From the NCBI RefSeq assembly GCF_008831285.2, contig NC_045139.1, positions 10,690,704 to 10,754,703 of the forward strand: a DNA stretch of 64,000 bases, given 5' to 3'. This DNA comes from Nymphaea colorata. Lineage: Eukaryota > Streptophyta > Magnoliopsida > Nymphaeales > Nymphaeaceae. Below the pieces are notes generated by a model. It was not told the DNA's origin. It worked only from the letters and a program-made list of their open reading frames with translations, and searched no databases. The translations under genes and the position numbers were made by a program. Positions 11,941 through 22,645 of the stretch are shown here, piece by piece. Each line of letters opens with the position of its first letter. The first letter of the stretch is position 1.

Positions 11941-13403
11941 CAGCAACCAAAACTTAGCTGTTTGCGCCTCTCGCAGAGCATTCACGAATAATTGAACAAT
12001 TGCCCAACTGAACACAAACAAAGCTTGGATTGCAACCTGCCACTATTCTTGCAACTCCGTTGGCTACGGCCTCATTAGAAACCAATACCGGAGACTGGAG
12101 ACAACCCCACTGGTTCCTAAGATGACTTTCATGAATCATAGTATCGTTTAGAAAATGTACGTCGACTTTAAGTTGATTCAACAAAATGGAAAAATCATGT
12201 CTGCCATGCAGTTTACTGTGCCAGACCCCTGATGTTTCAAGATGGAAAAATAATTGGTTTTTTGCTTGGGCAACAGAATTTAGCAGGGTGTCTCCCCATC
12301 AAAGATGAGGCCAGCCAGCTAAAATACAAAATCATTCCACGTCTCCTGCATGCTTTTTGCCCTGCAGAGGAGGGAAATATAAAACAACCCGACCTAACCC
12401 CACACTGGGCTCATGCCATGATCCGATGGATCCCAACCTATCCCATAGCAATCTTGACGGATCCCAACCTGCCTCCTAGCAATCCTGCTTCTTAGCTTTT
12501 TTTGGCTTGAAGTCTAAACTGGTAGGAGGTAGGTTAGGATTCATTGGACCATGAGCCAGAGTCCGATGAGAGAGTGGGTCAGGTCATTATCAGCAGAAGC
12601 CTAGTTTGCAGCTAGACCTTGATGCAAACTTTAGCAAACCTTGGTTGAAGAAACTCTCTTTTATATAGCTTCCGAATTTGCTTTAATGCCACCTTCGCTT
12701 AACCTCTAGAAATGAGAAAAGCTCAACGACACCACTCCTTTCGTTTTGAAGTTCTTCTAAGAAATCATTCTGCTCTAACACCAATTTGTCACTGGACTTC
12801 CATTTTAAGCTAATTTCGGCTCATGGAGTGTTGAAGGTTGCTCCAAGCCATTGAAAGTGCATCTTGTGGAGAATTTTGTTGCAACTGATCTGGAAGAAGA
12901 AGGTAATCAAGAAGAGGCTGCCAATCAGCCTATGAAAGGAGCCCAAGTATGTCTTAGTAAAGAAGAAATGTAGAAGCAAGAGGAGATCAAGAGGGACATG
13001 CAATAGAAAAAGCTTTCTAGTTAAGTTTCTAATGCTTAAAGCTTCTTATTTTAATCTTCAAATGCAAAGTATGTCTGAAGGAGTGAATCCAGTGGAAGCC
13101 ACAAAATTTTGTGACTTCAACCTTGAATTCAATTACCACATATATGGTTTGCAGAGAACAGAGAAAATGAGAGAAATAGATATTGTGGAAGGATGGGCAA
13201 CAATGTTAATTCCTTGCCCCAGTCCTAATTCCTTATATTTTTAAGAATAATTACAAAGTGGACAAAAAATGTGCCTGTTTCATCAATGAAATACAGCATG
13301 GCATAAATGAAAACAGTTTGCATATGCATCAATTTAAAACTTGACCTTATATTAAGCATGTTTGAATATCGATTCAGATCCAAACACGATACATTGTCTT
13401 AAC

Positions 13404-13801
13404 ATTCATCCTCAAGTTGTACATGATTGTACACTGTCCAGAAATTGTTCAAATTTGTTGAACAAATAAGCAATTTGACCACCTCCCATACAAATTATGG
13501 CTTGATTTCTCTATCCTCCTTCTGCTTAATAAAATGTTGATATATCTCAATGTTCTAAGTAAGTGTAGTTGTGGTCATGAGCAAGTGTAAAGAAATATTA
13601 ATGGCCATTTGGTTATCATGCGTTAATAGAGATTGAGTTGCATCTTCTCTCAAATCCCCTGATGCGTGTTCAACCCATGCAACCTCAAAAATCCTTGCCG
13701 CCATGGATATACTTGACTGCGATCTGATTCAAGCTTTTGCTCGATAATACCCAATGATTCCCTCTCATCAGGATCTCCAACCCAATCTGCTAATGTATAA
13801 G
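13404..13801 (-). pseudogene. Ty1/copia RNase H relic with adjoining polypurine tract and LTR start
   Basis: On the minus strand a broken frame reads ADWVGDPDERES, the copia RNase H start, followed in a shifted frame by SMAARIFEVAWVEHASG and DNQMAINIS, matching the usual order of copia RNase H motifs. It ends with a run like CAACTTGAGGATGAATGTTA, which resembles the copia polypurine tract followed by a TGTTA LTR start near 13404. Stops and indels show that it is dead. No integrase or reverse transcriptase of the same copy was found upstream. Confidence 0.7.
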
Positions 13802-13802
13802 C

Positions 13803-14180
13803 ATAGTCACAAACAACGTTTTGGAGTTTTAAACGGTGATGTTTTTCTCAAATATAATACAACGAGCATGAAAAAAATGAGAAAAAACAGTAAATTTTTA
13901 AAAATTTAAAAAACTAAAAATGAGAGAAACATAAAATAAGTGAAAACCTAATAACACAAACATCAAAAAATAAGTAAATTTGCAATAAATAAAAAAATAA
14001 AAAAACTGGTTGGCATTAAAAAATAAAAATGTGAAAAACCGAGAAAAAACGCTTTAAAACATGTTTTTTTAAAAACGCTTTAAACGTTTTTTTAAACACA
14101 TTTTTTTAAGTTTTAAACGGTAATTTAATTTATCATGTTTTTCATTTTTTTCTTTTGAAAAACGCATTTTTTGTGACTAT
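13803..14180. mobile_element. AT-rich TIR element inserted beside the copia relic
   Basis: Both ends carry ATAGTCACAAA in inverted orientation. The interior is A/T-rich with several AACGCTTTAAA and GTTTTAAACGGT motifs in both orientations. It sits directly at the edge of the copia RNase H relic, so it is probably the later arrival. The flanking AAGC/AAG may be a short target duplication, but this is weak. Confidence 0.55.
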
Positions 14181-16495
14181 GAAGCTTATCAGTAACAAGC
14201 TCACATCATCTTATTGAAGTTTTGCTTCTTCAGCAAACCAGCCCATTTGTGGCTTCACACATGCATGAATTAAAATGCCTAATTAATATAGATTCGATAC
14301 TTTATCCTTGTCCAAGGCCTCATTGCCAATGAGAGTAAGCTTGTTCATGATTGTCTAACTGGATTCAGATACTCCATAATCTTCGTTGAGCTTCTTGAGA
14401 TTTGGAAATACATGACTGTTTTAACTTGATCCAAATGTTCGTGTATATGAATCTACTATTTCAATCTGCATGCGCTTAAAAATGCGAATATAAATTAATG
14501 AATTTGCTTTTAAAACATCCAGTTTAATCGGTAGGCACCAGACCTTCTCGAACCTGGTATTTTATTGTGCAGGTGAGCCCCAGGAAATTGTGAACCATGC
14601 ATGGGTCTAATCATGAACACCTTATTGCAGACCAATCCTCCAGCCATGGGCAGAGTCAGAAAATTTTGGTTAATAGGCACTAGTTGTCTGATTTTAAATT
14701 TTTAAGAGCCACCTGTATGTAAATGAGAAGAATCAAGATGAAGTTTTAAAATATGAAAATAAACACTTTTTGTGGGCTTGTGTGGACAATTGCCCACACG
14801 ATCACTAGAAACTGTCTTTGCCTCTGCCTTTAGCCCAGTGCCCACCCTTAGCCCTGCCCATAATTTGAACCAGACCAAACATGGATGGTTAGAATTTACA
14901 TTGAGGTTGCTTCTTACAGCAGCTCTCCAACTAGTGTCTTAATCCTTTGAGGTACTCTTGAGTTGGAGATGACTCAACTCTCATATTGTGCACAAAGAAG
15001 GAGGTTCTCTGTAAAATTTCAGCTGTTTTCAAAAGTTTATTGCTTTTGTAATGTTTTGCAACCAAACGTTAGTGTGCATGGTGCTAAGGTGATCATCCAC
15101 ACCAAAGTTCGATGCACAAATCTGAGATTACAATGATATCAAAAGCAACAAGCAAGAAATGAAAAGAGCCTTGGTTGGTAAGTGTGATTTCCTCGCATCT
15201 TGAATTTTTGTGGTTTTTTTTTTTCATGCTTATGTTTTTGGGCAGTTTAGACTACGTCTGCCTAGCCGAATCTTGTAGAACTCAAGAGAAATCTGGATGG
15301 TAACTAAATTTAAAAGAAATAAAAGTAGAAATAGAATATGCACGGTCAAAGGAATAGTATTTCATCATAGGGCTCAGAAGAGAGCCAAAGCTCCCACCCA
15401 ACCCCTTGTCTTCTCATGGTATAGTGTCTTCTTTTGGTGCCTTGGGTTGTCGCCTCTGCCACACCTCAACCTAGGTGTTAGTGGTTCCTACTTTTGCAGC
15501 ACAAGGGGATTGAACCCCCAGGGATTTGAAACGAGAATTGGCTGTCCACTAATGCCTGCCCCAACCATTGTGCCAACCCTCTCGTGGACAAGAATAAGAA
15601 TAGAACATTAATCCAGGCCATTAGATGTCAATTTTTTTTACTAAATTGGCATATATTTCTGGCTCCTATGTGTATTTGAAGAGAATGTTTTGATCAAATA
15701 CAAAAAAACAATAACGAATCATAGCTAATTTGATTTAAATACACTTGCTTCTTGTTAATGAGTACAGTTGCCCATGTTGATGGATTAATTCAAATCCAAA
15801 CCCAGTTGAGAGAGTAGAATTTTTTCTATGTAGCTCCAGTCATGATAGTCCAATCACTAATGACATAAATTTGACTAGAAAAAATTGTCATTGAAACTGT
15901 TGTGTGATTAAATGGGGAAAACAATGATTCATCCAATTAGCTGAACGAAATTCAAATGAGAAACGTTGGAGAACTGCCCATGAAAAGGTTGTATTTGTAA
16001 TGTTCCATCTTTGGTTCAAATCCAATTTTAAGCCCATCATGTTGGGCGCTTCTCTTAAGGGATGTTTGGTAAATAGAAACTCCAACATAATGTTTCATGC
16101 ATTTGTCCGAAAAATTGGGATAGGCTGGGGCCCTCAGTTTTGGGATAGATTCATGAAGTACTGTATTAATATTATTTGTTAGAGCTACGAACAATAGTAA
16201 GTGTGACACTAGAGTTGAAGGATATACCATAGGTTGATCCAAACCCAAAAGCAGAGTAGAACCTAAAAGGTATAGGAGCATGACCTTGGGAGGTCTAAGT
16301 AAACATTAAAAAGTATCGTCCTTAAAAAGAACAACTAGAGAGACTGGAGATCATGGCTGTCATCTTCTTTCATTTATATCAAACAAATATCATCGGTTTC
16401 ATTGTCACATTGCCAATTCTTGAATTTATACAATAGTTTGCCATAGAAAAGGAATTATACGTTTTGAATTTATGTTTTCCTTTGATCAATTTCTT
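14181..16495. other. Intergenic, no supported gene
   Basis: Contains a SINE (15340-15592). 14640-14860 resembles the GTGGGCAGTTGCCCACAC-containing repeats also seen near 29120 and 41370. The remaining ORFs are short and unrelated to families I know. Confidence 0.45.
15340..15592 (-). mobile_element. tRNA-derived SINE
   Basis: On the minus strand, TTGGCACAATGGTTGG matches a polymerase III A box. About 60 bases on, GGTTCAATCCCC matches a B box, at tRNA-like spacing. The body follows without an ORF. AAGAATAGAACATT on one side and a similar AGAAATAGAATATG on the other may be a worn target duplication. Boundaries are approximate. Confidence 0.65.
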
Positions 16496-18212
16496 TCATT
16501 CTTGGCCATGCAAATTTGATGACCTGAGACAGCAGGGGAGTAAGGTGAGTGCAATGGTGAGGAGGGCAACTCCGGCAGCCACCGACAAAATAAGCGTCTC
16601 CTGCCGATCTGTGCGCCCTTTCACGGGATAGAGTTGGTTTCCCAAATGCCTCGTTGCCTTGGGTAACATCAGGTAGAGGACGCCGGCGTTTAAGACGGCT
16701 TTGATTCCATCGCAGGTGCAGTCGTCCGGAACAACAAACGTTTGCCGAAATTTTGCATGCTTCTTCATGCCTTGATCTGCCAGTCCTTCACCACCGGCGA
16801 TCACCAAGTAATTGCGAACGGCGTCCACCTTCACTTGGAGCTCTTCCTTCTTGAATCCTTATAATGCAAAGCCATATTAGAAGATAGTGAGTTTAGGTAT
16901 GTTAGGAGAGAGTGAATGATGACTCTGGAGAGTCACCTAGCACTAACCACGTACGTTTATCTTTGTTGTTTTTCTCGTAACCACCCAACATGTTAGATCA
17001 GACGACCTTGATTCGATGTTAAGTAACTTTAAAAAACTAGAATCACCTCTATATATATATATATAACTCTAACCATCCAGAATCACCCGACCATCCAACA
17101 AGTGTTGTCCATTTGAAGTAGCTGGGCATCGGCTCGGGACGAGCCGGCCCAAAGCTCAACAAAGTCGGACTCGAGCTGACCCAAAGCCCCAAAACGGCTC
17201 ACTTAGGTATTGGGCCAGGCATGACCGTCAACCTTATGCCTACCGGATACCTAGTTCGATGTCCACCTACATTTGAAACCTTTAATATTTCATATTTTAA
17301 TATCTTAAAAACCCCTAGCGATATGCTGAGGGCTCATAAGAGTATCATCGGCGACATATGAAGAGTTTCTAAGGGTGTCATCGGCGACATATGAAGAGTT
17401 TCTAAGGGTGTCATCGGCTATTCATTAAAAATACATAAGGGAGTCATTGAAAATACACCAAAAGTTTTTAAATAAGTCGATTGTTAATGTCATAAGTCGA
17501 TGAATATATATATTCAGGCGAAGTCGAACCCCCAATACCCGATTAGGGCCAGCCCAACCTGGTGAATTTTTAAATGGAGCCTGCTCAAGAGCCAAGAAAT
17601 CAGCCCAAGCCCAGCCCATAACTGGTCAAGTACTTAGTACTTAACTATATAACTATATAGATGGTTAAAAAAAGGTGCAAACTAATACTAGATAAATAAA
17701 ATAAGTAAAAAAACAAAAAAAGAAGAAAGTTGAACTCAACAGACCTCCTTCTGTCCCCAATTTTTTTTCTCAATGTTCGATAGAAGAATAGACTTTCACA
17801 TCCACACCCTCCTTCTTTTAAGGGATACGCATCCATTGTGGAAGACGTCAGGTCAAGTGTTGAGAATTGTCTATGATACCGATTGTCACGAACCGACCCA
17901 CTCTTATTGTTATATCAGGCTTAGTTGGGTCTTGGTCAAGTGGATCCCAACTCAATAACAGTTTCAGATCTTTCCCGAAAAAAAACTAGAACAATCTATC
18001 ACTCAACCGACCTCTTTATAAGTCTTATCAATTTAAGATACAATACTAAACTCTTATATCAACTCATACAGATCAATCTAGCAATGTTGGAATGAAGCTG
18101 ACCAAAAGAAGTGGAAATAAGGCTAACGAGTACCTGGGACTTGGACCTGGAGGATTTTACTACCCTCTTCCTCATGACGCCACCTTGCCTCAGCAACTTG
18201 TTCGGAGCCCAT
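16496..18212 (-). CDS. HSP20-like protein with C-terminal membrane anchor (RTM2-like)
   Basis: Two exons on the minus strand: 18212-18134 and 16857-16496, joined in frame across a 1.28 kb GT-AG intron to give 146 residues. Exon 1 encodes MGSEQVAEARWRHEEEG and ILQVQVP; exon 2 resumes with GFKKEELQVKVD, so the pair recreates the VPGFKKEEL start of an alpha-crystallin domain. The domain continues through NYLVIAGG, KFRQTFVVPDDC, GIKAVL and GVLYLMLPKA. A hydrophobic helix (ILSVAAGVALLTIALTLL) near the C-terminus is typical of the RTM2/HSP20-like subgroup rather than soluble small heat-shock proteins. The N-terminal arm is very short. The intron holds repeat fragments. The family call is firm; the role (membrane-associated chaperone, or restriction of virus movement as for RTM2) is not shown by sequence. 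Confidence 0.85.
17120..17270. repeat. GC-rich TIR fragment in the HSP20-like intron
   Basis: Starts CTGGGCATCGGCTCGGGACG and ends in GGGCCAGGCATGACC, resembling the CTGGGCATC-type elements at 22355 and 28819. Confidence 0.45.
17346..17425. repeat. 33-bp tandem repeat, just over two copies
   Basis: CATCGGCGACATATGAAGAG plus TTTCTAAGGGTGT recurs exactly at 17346 and 17379, with a third partial start at 17412. It lies in the HSP20-like intron. Confidence 0.85.
17883..18070. repeat. Copy of the CGACCCACT/GGATCCCAACT dispersed repeat
   Basis: Contains TGTCACGAACCGACCCACTC, GTGGATCCCAACTC and CCCGAAAAAA in the same order as units of the 30446-31170 array. Confidence 0.55.
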
Positions 18213-18999
18213 TGTTACACAGATTACCCTGCGTATCGAACTCTTGACCTCTTTCAACCTCAATGTCTACAGTCTATTTTGTTGTTGCTACAAATGCATG
18301 TGCATGCCAAGGTTGGATTTTATAGGTGGTTTTCTTGCAGTGTGGGTTGTTCAGCGGTAAATGGAGGAATCAGAGTCTCCTACAACTTGGTAGTTCCACC
18401 ATTGAAGGGTTATCCCAATGTTCCTTACAGCTATTTGCAGTGATTGGTTATTCTTTTGCATGGTTACTTAATTTGTTGAGTCTCCTTGATGCCTTCTCCA
18501 TGTTCATTATTTCCCTAAGGAAGCACCTAAGTTGCTTGGCAAATGACCTAAATTTCTTTGACATAAGATGTTCGTAGCATGAATTTCTTTAAAATTTATA
18601 TATAATTTTTTTAAAAAAAAAATTGAGGTGGGACCAGCGCCCATGCGGGCCCCCCTTTGGCTCTGCCCCTAGTTGCAAGGAGAATAATAATTAGAAAATG
18701 TACTTAGAACCATTTAAAAGCGGTAAGATCTATCTGAAAGATAAACTTTTTGCGACAAATTTTGGGAATCCGGCTTTTGTATCTTTCAAATGGTCTTCTA
18801 ATCTTCTTAGAACCGCCAAATAAGGATATTTGCCTTGGTTGATTAGCTGAAGTTATGCAGTTTTTAGATTTGAAGCAAAAGAGGGGAATAATAGCACATA
18901 TTTTTCTCTTCCCTTGGGGCTAACCAAGATTCTACTCAAGGACTACTACCAAAATGGCCTGAAAAACATCATGTTTGTTCAAAAAGGCTTACTTGGGAG
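18213..18999. other. Upstream of the HSP20-like gene, no gene seen
   Basis: Probably holds the promoter of the minus-strand HSP20-like gene; I could not identify a TATA box with confidence. 18590-18680 resembles a fragment of the GGGGCGGAGCCA family (it ends GGCTCTGCCCCTAG). Confidence 0.4.
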
Positions 19000-19441
19000 T
19001 ACGGCTGCACAACAACTCGAACTCACCTGTAAAAACCCAACTCGTTGCTTGAGTTTGAATTTATGCTCGGCACGTTAAACTAGTCGAGTAACCCGACTGG
19101 TTTAAACTTGGCTCGGCTCGACTACATAAATGTGTCATGAATGAGATATTCTGTTACTAAGTTTTCCTTCAAGGGATATATGGATGCAGAATATGTTCAT
19201 TCTTCTTTCTTTGGATTTTCTGTTAGATTGTTGTTCATGGTTGAATTAGTTAAAAAAAGGCAGTTAAACTGAGTTAAAATAAACTAGACATGTCAAATTA
19301 ACAAAAAGGAGTTAAGAGTTAAGCGAGTCGAGCCTGAGCTTGATGCTGTATAGTTGAGTCAAGCTTGAGCCTGTTCAATGGAGCTCGACTTGAGTTCAAG
19401 TCAAGCTCATGCTAGATCGACTAGGCTCGTGTGCAGGCCTA
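19000..19441. mobile_element. hAT-type nonautonomous element with near-perfect 8-bp target duplication
   Basis: Ends TACGGCTGCAC and (reversed) TAGGCCTGCAC pair as terminal inverted repeats. The flanks CTTGGGAG and CTTGGGAA agree at 7 of 8 bases, as expected for hAT. The two arms are rich in GAGTCGAG/CTCGACT. A central ~160-base core (TGTGTCATGAATGAGA to CAGTTAAAC) is shared with the element at 58890-59462. No ORF. Confidence 0.75.
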
Positions 19442-19600
19442 CTTGGGAAGACTTATTTGCAAGAATGATAGAAATGTGATACCTGTTTGTGGATTACAGC
19501 CAAAAGATTTATGCCCATAAACGGATATTTCTTGCGCTCTTCCATATCTATGCCCAATCATCAGATTTTAAAACCCACCCCTTTCCTTAAGCATTACACG

Positions 19601-20290
19601 TCATTTTTCTTTCAAGAAAATGTCAAAACACGAATGGTTCATACAAACATGATAGTGTAAATAAGAAGCAAAAAATAAAGGGAGGTCCGATTTGTTGGCA
19701 TGCCTCCACACATGATACAAACATGCAATTGTTGGCATACCTCCACACTTGATTGGGATCCAATTTTGTGTTTTCTTACTTTTCCATACAGCCATATTGT
19801 CTCCAACAAACACACATAAACTTGTGGTTGATTTTTTGGTGAAGGAACGTCCAGTCCTAGCTGCAATTGTTGACATCCAACTTATTATAGCTTAAATGCC
19901 TAGGAGTACTTTTATAAATACTTTTTTTTGTTTAGATCTCCTTATAAAAAAACATTTTTAACATCAAGTTGAAATAAATCCCAATTTAAGTTGCAAGAAA
20001 TAAATAGCAAGCTTCTAACCGTGTTCATTTTTAAAGCAAACATCTCAGTACAATCCAATACCAATCATTGAGAATATCCTTTGTCATGAGTCTTGCCCTG
20101 AGCCGCTCAATTTTGAACTCAGCTTGGCACACTAATATGCAAACAATAAGTTTTTTGTCCATACAGATGTTGAGAATTTTCCAAGTATGATTCTTCTCCA
20201 TTGCCTTGAGTTCATTCATCGCATCATGCTGTTCCTTCCTTTCACATGTCTCTCCAAATGCGCTTGGATCTTGTACGTTTGAGGCCTTAG
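19601..20290 (-). pseudogene. Ty1/copia reverse transcriptase and RNase H relic
   Basis: Read on the minus strand from 20290 downwards: MNELKAMEKNHTWKI is the start of the copia RT, then KIERLRARLMTK, then (in another frame) QLDVKNVF, and finally RSFTKKSTTSLCVFVGDNM with VWKSKKT from RNase H. The piece between RT blocks and RNase H is deleted, and frames change. Together with 21300-22320 it forms one dead copia element on the minus strand. Confidence 0.75.
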
Positions 20291-20422
20291 CAAGATATAA
20301 GCAAAGATCTTTGTTTGCGATACATGAGATTAGTTCAAATATTTTTGAACTGGATATGTTACAGAATTTTATGTGACCAAGTCAATGGTATCTAGCAGGC
20401 ATCCCAGTTGTTTTTATATGAG

Positions 20423-20564
20423 TTGTTTGGCAGTTAGAACACTCTGTAAATCTACCATAAAGATTGAAACAGATTCATGGAACATTACAATTATGTGCCT
20501 ATGAATCTGCTCTAATTGTTAGGAATGATTCGACCACAAAGTGTTCTACTTGCAAAACGACCGC
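20423..20564. mobile_element. Foldback MITE
   Basis: GTTGTTTGGCAGTTAGAACA at the left and the reverse of CAAAGTGTTCTACTTGCAAA at the right form imperfect 26-bp inverted termini. The centre carries CAGATTCATGGAACAT and its inverse ATGAATCTGCTC. Confidence 0.55.
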
Positions 20565-20750
20565 TTAAGACTACTGAACTGTCCTAGTATCATCAACAAC
20601 ATCACCAATCAGTAAACTATCAACCCCATACATATCAAGAATAACATGAGAACATAAATACAACGAAACTTGTGCTGCAGTAAAAATATAAGGTTGGACA
20701 TCAATCAGTAGACTTCCAACCCCCATACGTCTTTGGGCTCTGAACTTCCC

Positions 20751-21117
20751 TAGGGCTGTCAAACGAGTCAAGCCAAATCATACTGGACTCAAACTCACTT
20801 GATTAAGCTCAACTTTAGCTCAAATGAGTTGAACTTGAGTTTAACTGAAAACAAGTTGGGTCAAGTTTGAGTAACAAACTCCACTAAACTCGAGTAAGCT
20901 CACTTAATCTAGATTACTTTTTTTCTTTGTAATTTCCAAATTAGAAGAAAAGAAAGATCTTGTCAAGTGGAGAGTTGGTAAGCACGCTTAAGCAAGTCAA
21001 ACTCGAGTTGAGACTCGGTGTATTTGAGTCCAGCTCACCTTGTACAGCTTGACTCGAGCAGAGCAAGACAAGAGTCTAGTCAAAGCTTGAGTTCAACTCA
21101 GCTCATGTAGAGCCCTA
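20751..21117. mobile_element. GAGTCGAG-type TIR element
   Basis: Starts TAGGGCTGTCAAACGAG and ends CTCATGTAGAGCCCTA, giving inverted termini. The body is dense in CTCGAGT/ACTTGAG. Flanking 8-mers do not match, so the insertion is old or rearranged. It splits the copia relic between protease and RT regions. Confidence 0.65.
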
Positions 21118-21299
21118 AACAGAAGTTACCACAGTGCCAAAGCTGTCGAAAGCATTCTTACTGGCGCTCAAAGAGTGGGTTTCAGTGAAGTCCTTGGGGT
21201 CGGACCTTCAGCAGCGTTGGTTGATGACATTCTCACATCAACGCTCACATTGTGGTGCTTTTAGGTCTTAGAAACTTGATGGGTGTCCAAGCATCGGAT

Positions 21300-21660
21300 A
21301 GAATGCTTTTCCTTCATCATATCAACTAGCAGGTAATGCCTGGTTTGGTTCATTCAAGGCATAAGGTCATTACCAATCGCCTTCATTGTCTTGCGGTCAT
21401 GAAAAATAACCTCACTAACAACGCAGCACTTTATTGTATGATTAAATCTTACTAATTGACAAGAGATCACAGGTTGAACATGGATTATATAACGCATAAA
21501 CGGGCTGTTGTTTTTCAAACTTCAATTCATCCTGTTTGATAATTTCCATATGAGAGTTTTAGCTATTAAAAACTAGTTTAATTCCGTTAATATTTTCAAC
21601 ATTCACTAGGCATGTTTTTCATAAATCATAAGATCATAAGACCCAGAATTAAGAATCCAT
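21300..21660 (-). pseudogene. Ty1/copia protease and pre-integrase relic
   Basis: Minus strand: WILNSGSYDLM is the copia protease motif with the catalytic Asp replaced by Asn. It is followed by CDLLSISKI and then VIFHDRKTMKAIGN, matching the usual pre-integrase order. Several stops. No integrase zinc finger or DDE region was identified, so that part is probably deleted. Confidence 0.65.
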
Positions 21661-21710
21661 GAGCAGTTTATGTGTGGCTTTCCAACATATTTCATCTCTT
21701 ATGATAGTGA

Positions 21711-21912
21711 TCAAACGGCATAGTATAGCTGGTCGGGTTGGCAAATCAATGAAAGTCTGATCGCCAGTTTGATTCTCATGAGCACTAACTTCTGTTTGTA
21801 GACAATGGATACATGACACTTAGTAAATGGGTGTCTTGCTCCCCACCCAGGTTCTGAAACAGTCGAGAGGAAAAGGGGAGGGGCTTTGACCCCTTGGGGG
21901 TATCTCTCCCCT
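21711..21912 (+). mobile_element. tRNA-derived SINE inside the copia gag relic
   Basis: TATAGCTGGTCGGGTTGGCA resembles an A box and CCAGTTTGATTCTCATGAG a B box, at tRNA-like spacing. The tail runs through TTGACCCCTTGGGGGTATC. TGATAGTG occurs on both sides and may be the target duplication. A second, decayed copy of the 3' part lies at 47405-47535. Confidence 0.6.
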
Positions 21913-22320
21913 TCTTGATAGTGGCACATACCAAATTCAAGCTGGGTAGCTTAAATGCCATTAGAATCTGGCTTTGGACTTGTTCATAATCTTGTCCATT
22001 GAAACACTTTTTATTGCTCATGCCACTCTTGAGATACAATTTGGACAGTGAAAGGTGGCATATGAAGATCAAACTCATCTCACATACCTTGATGCAAACC
22101 AAGGTACCAGTGAAAAACTTATTCTCTCTTTCTAGACTTTAAACTTTCTGAGTTAATTGGTATCTCCTCCCAATATTACATTGTTCACCATGTAAACTCT
22201 TGGTTGCATCCCAGATAGCTTTAGATGAGTCAAGAAAAAAGGAAAGGAAAGTCATTGGCAATGTGTGCCTCTATAGAGTTAAAAAGCCACGACATAACCC
22301 AAGTAATGATGTTCAATGAA
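21913..22320 (-). pseudogene. Ty1/copia gag relic
   Basis: Minus strand from 22320: ITWVMSWLFNSIEAHIAND, then SSKAIWDATKSLHGEQ and YQLTQKV, the UBN2-type copia gag. After a frame change, YEQVQSQILMAFKLPSLN continues the same domain. Frame breaks are visible. Gag, protease, RT and RNase H pieces lie in the right order on the minus strand between 22.3 and 19.6 kb. Confidence 0.75.
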
Positions 22321-22354
22321 GGATTTGATTGGTTTGTTCTGAATCACGGGGGGC

Positions 22355-22645
22355 TAGGGGCCAGGTAATACAACGGGGTTTTGGGTACCCAGACGAGGTC
22401 AGGCCGGGCCGAGACATTTAAATAAGGCCTCGAGCTGGCACAAGGTCAATTTTAGGCAGTATAAAATTATTTTTATTATATTTTATAAGTTTTTATTAAA
22501 ATATTATATTTACATACTAAAAATGGATATTTTATTTTATTTTTAATTAAAATGCGCTCAGGCCGGGCCCAGGCAGCAAGCACAGGCGATGAGCGGGCCA
22601 GCGCCCGACTTCAAATCGGGCTGTGCTAGCCTGATGCCCAGCCCT
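22355..22645. mobile_element. GC-rich-ended TIR element
   Basis: Starts CTAGGGGCCAGG and ends GATGCCCAGCCCTAG; the arms hold AGGCCGGGCC-type sequence and the centre is almost pure A/T. It abuts the 5' side of the gag relic. No clear target duplication. Confidence 0.55.

Larger units (their letters stand above)
8298..13400. other. Gene-free, repeat-rich AT-rich stretch
   Basis: After the X8 3' UTR, this contains the TIR elements listed separately, AT and CA/GA microsatellites (near 9199, 9481-9523 and 9829) and short ORFs without recognisable products. 12370-12600 carries GGATCCCAACCT-like sequence related to the array at 30.4 kb. 12821-13250 has a few short plus-strand ORFs that I could not assign. 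Confidence 0.5.
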
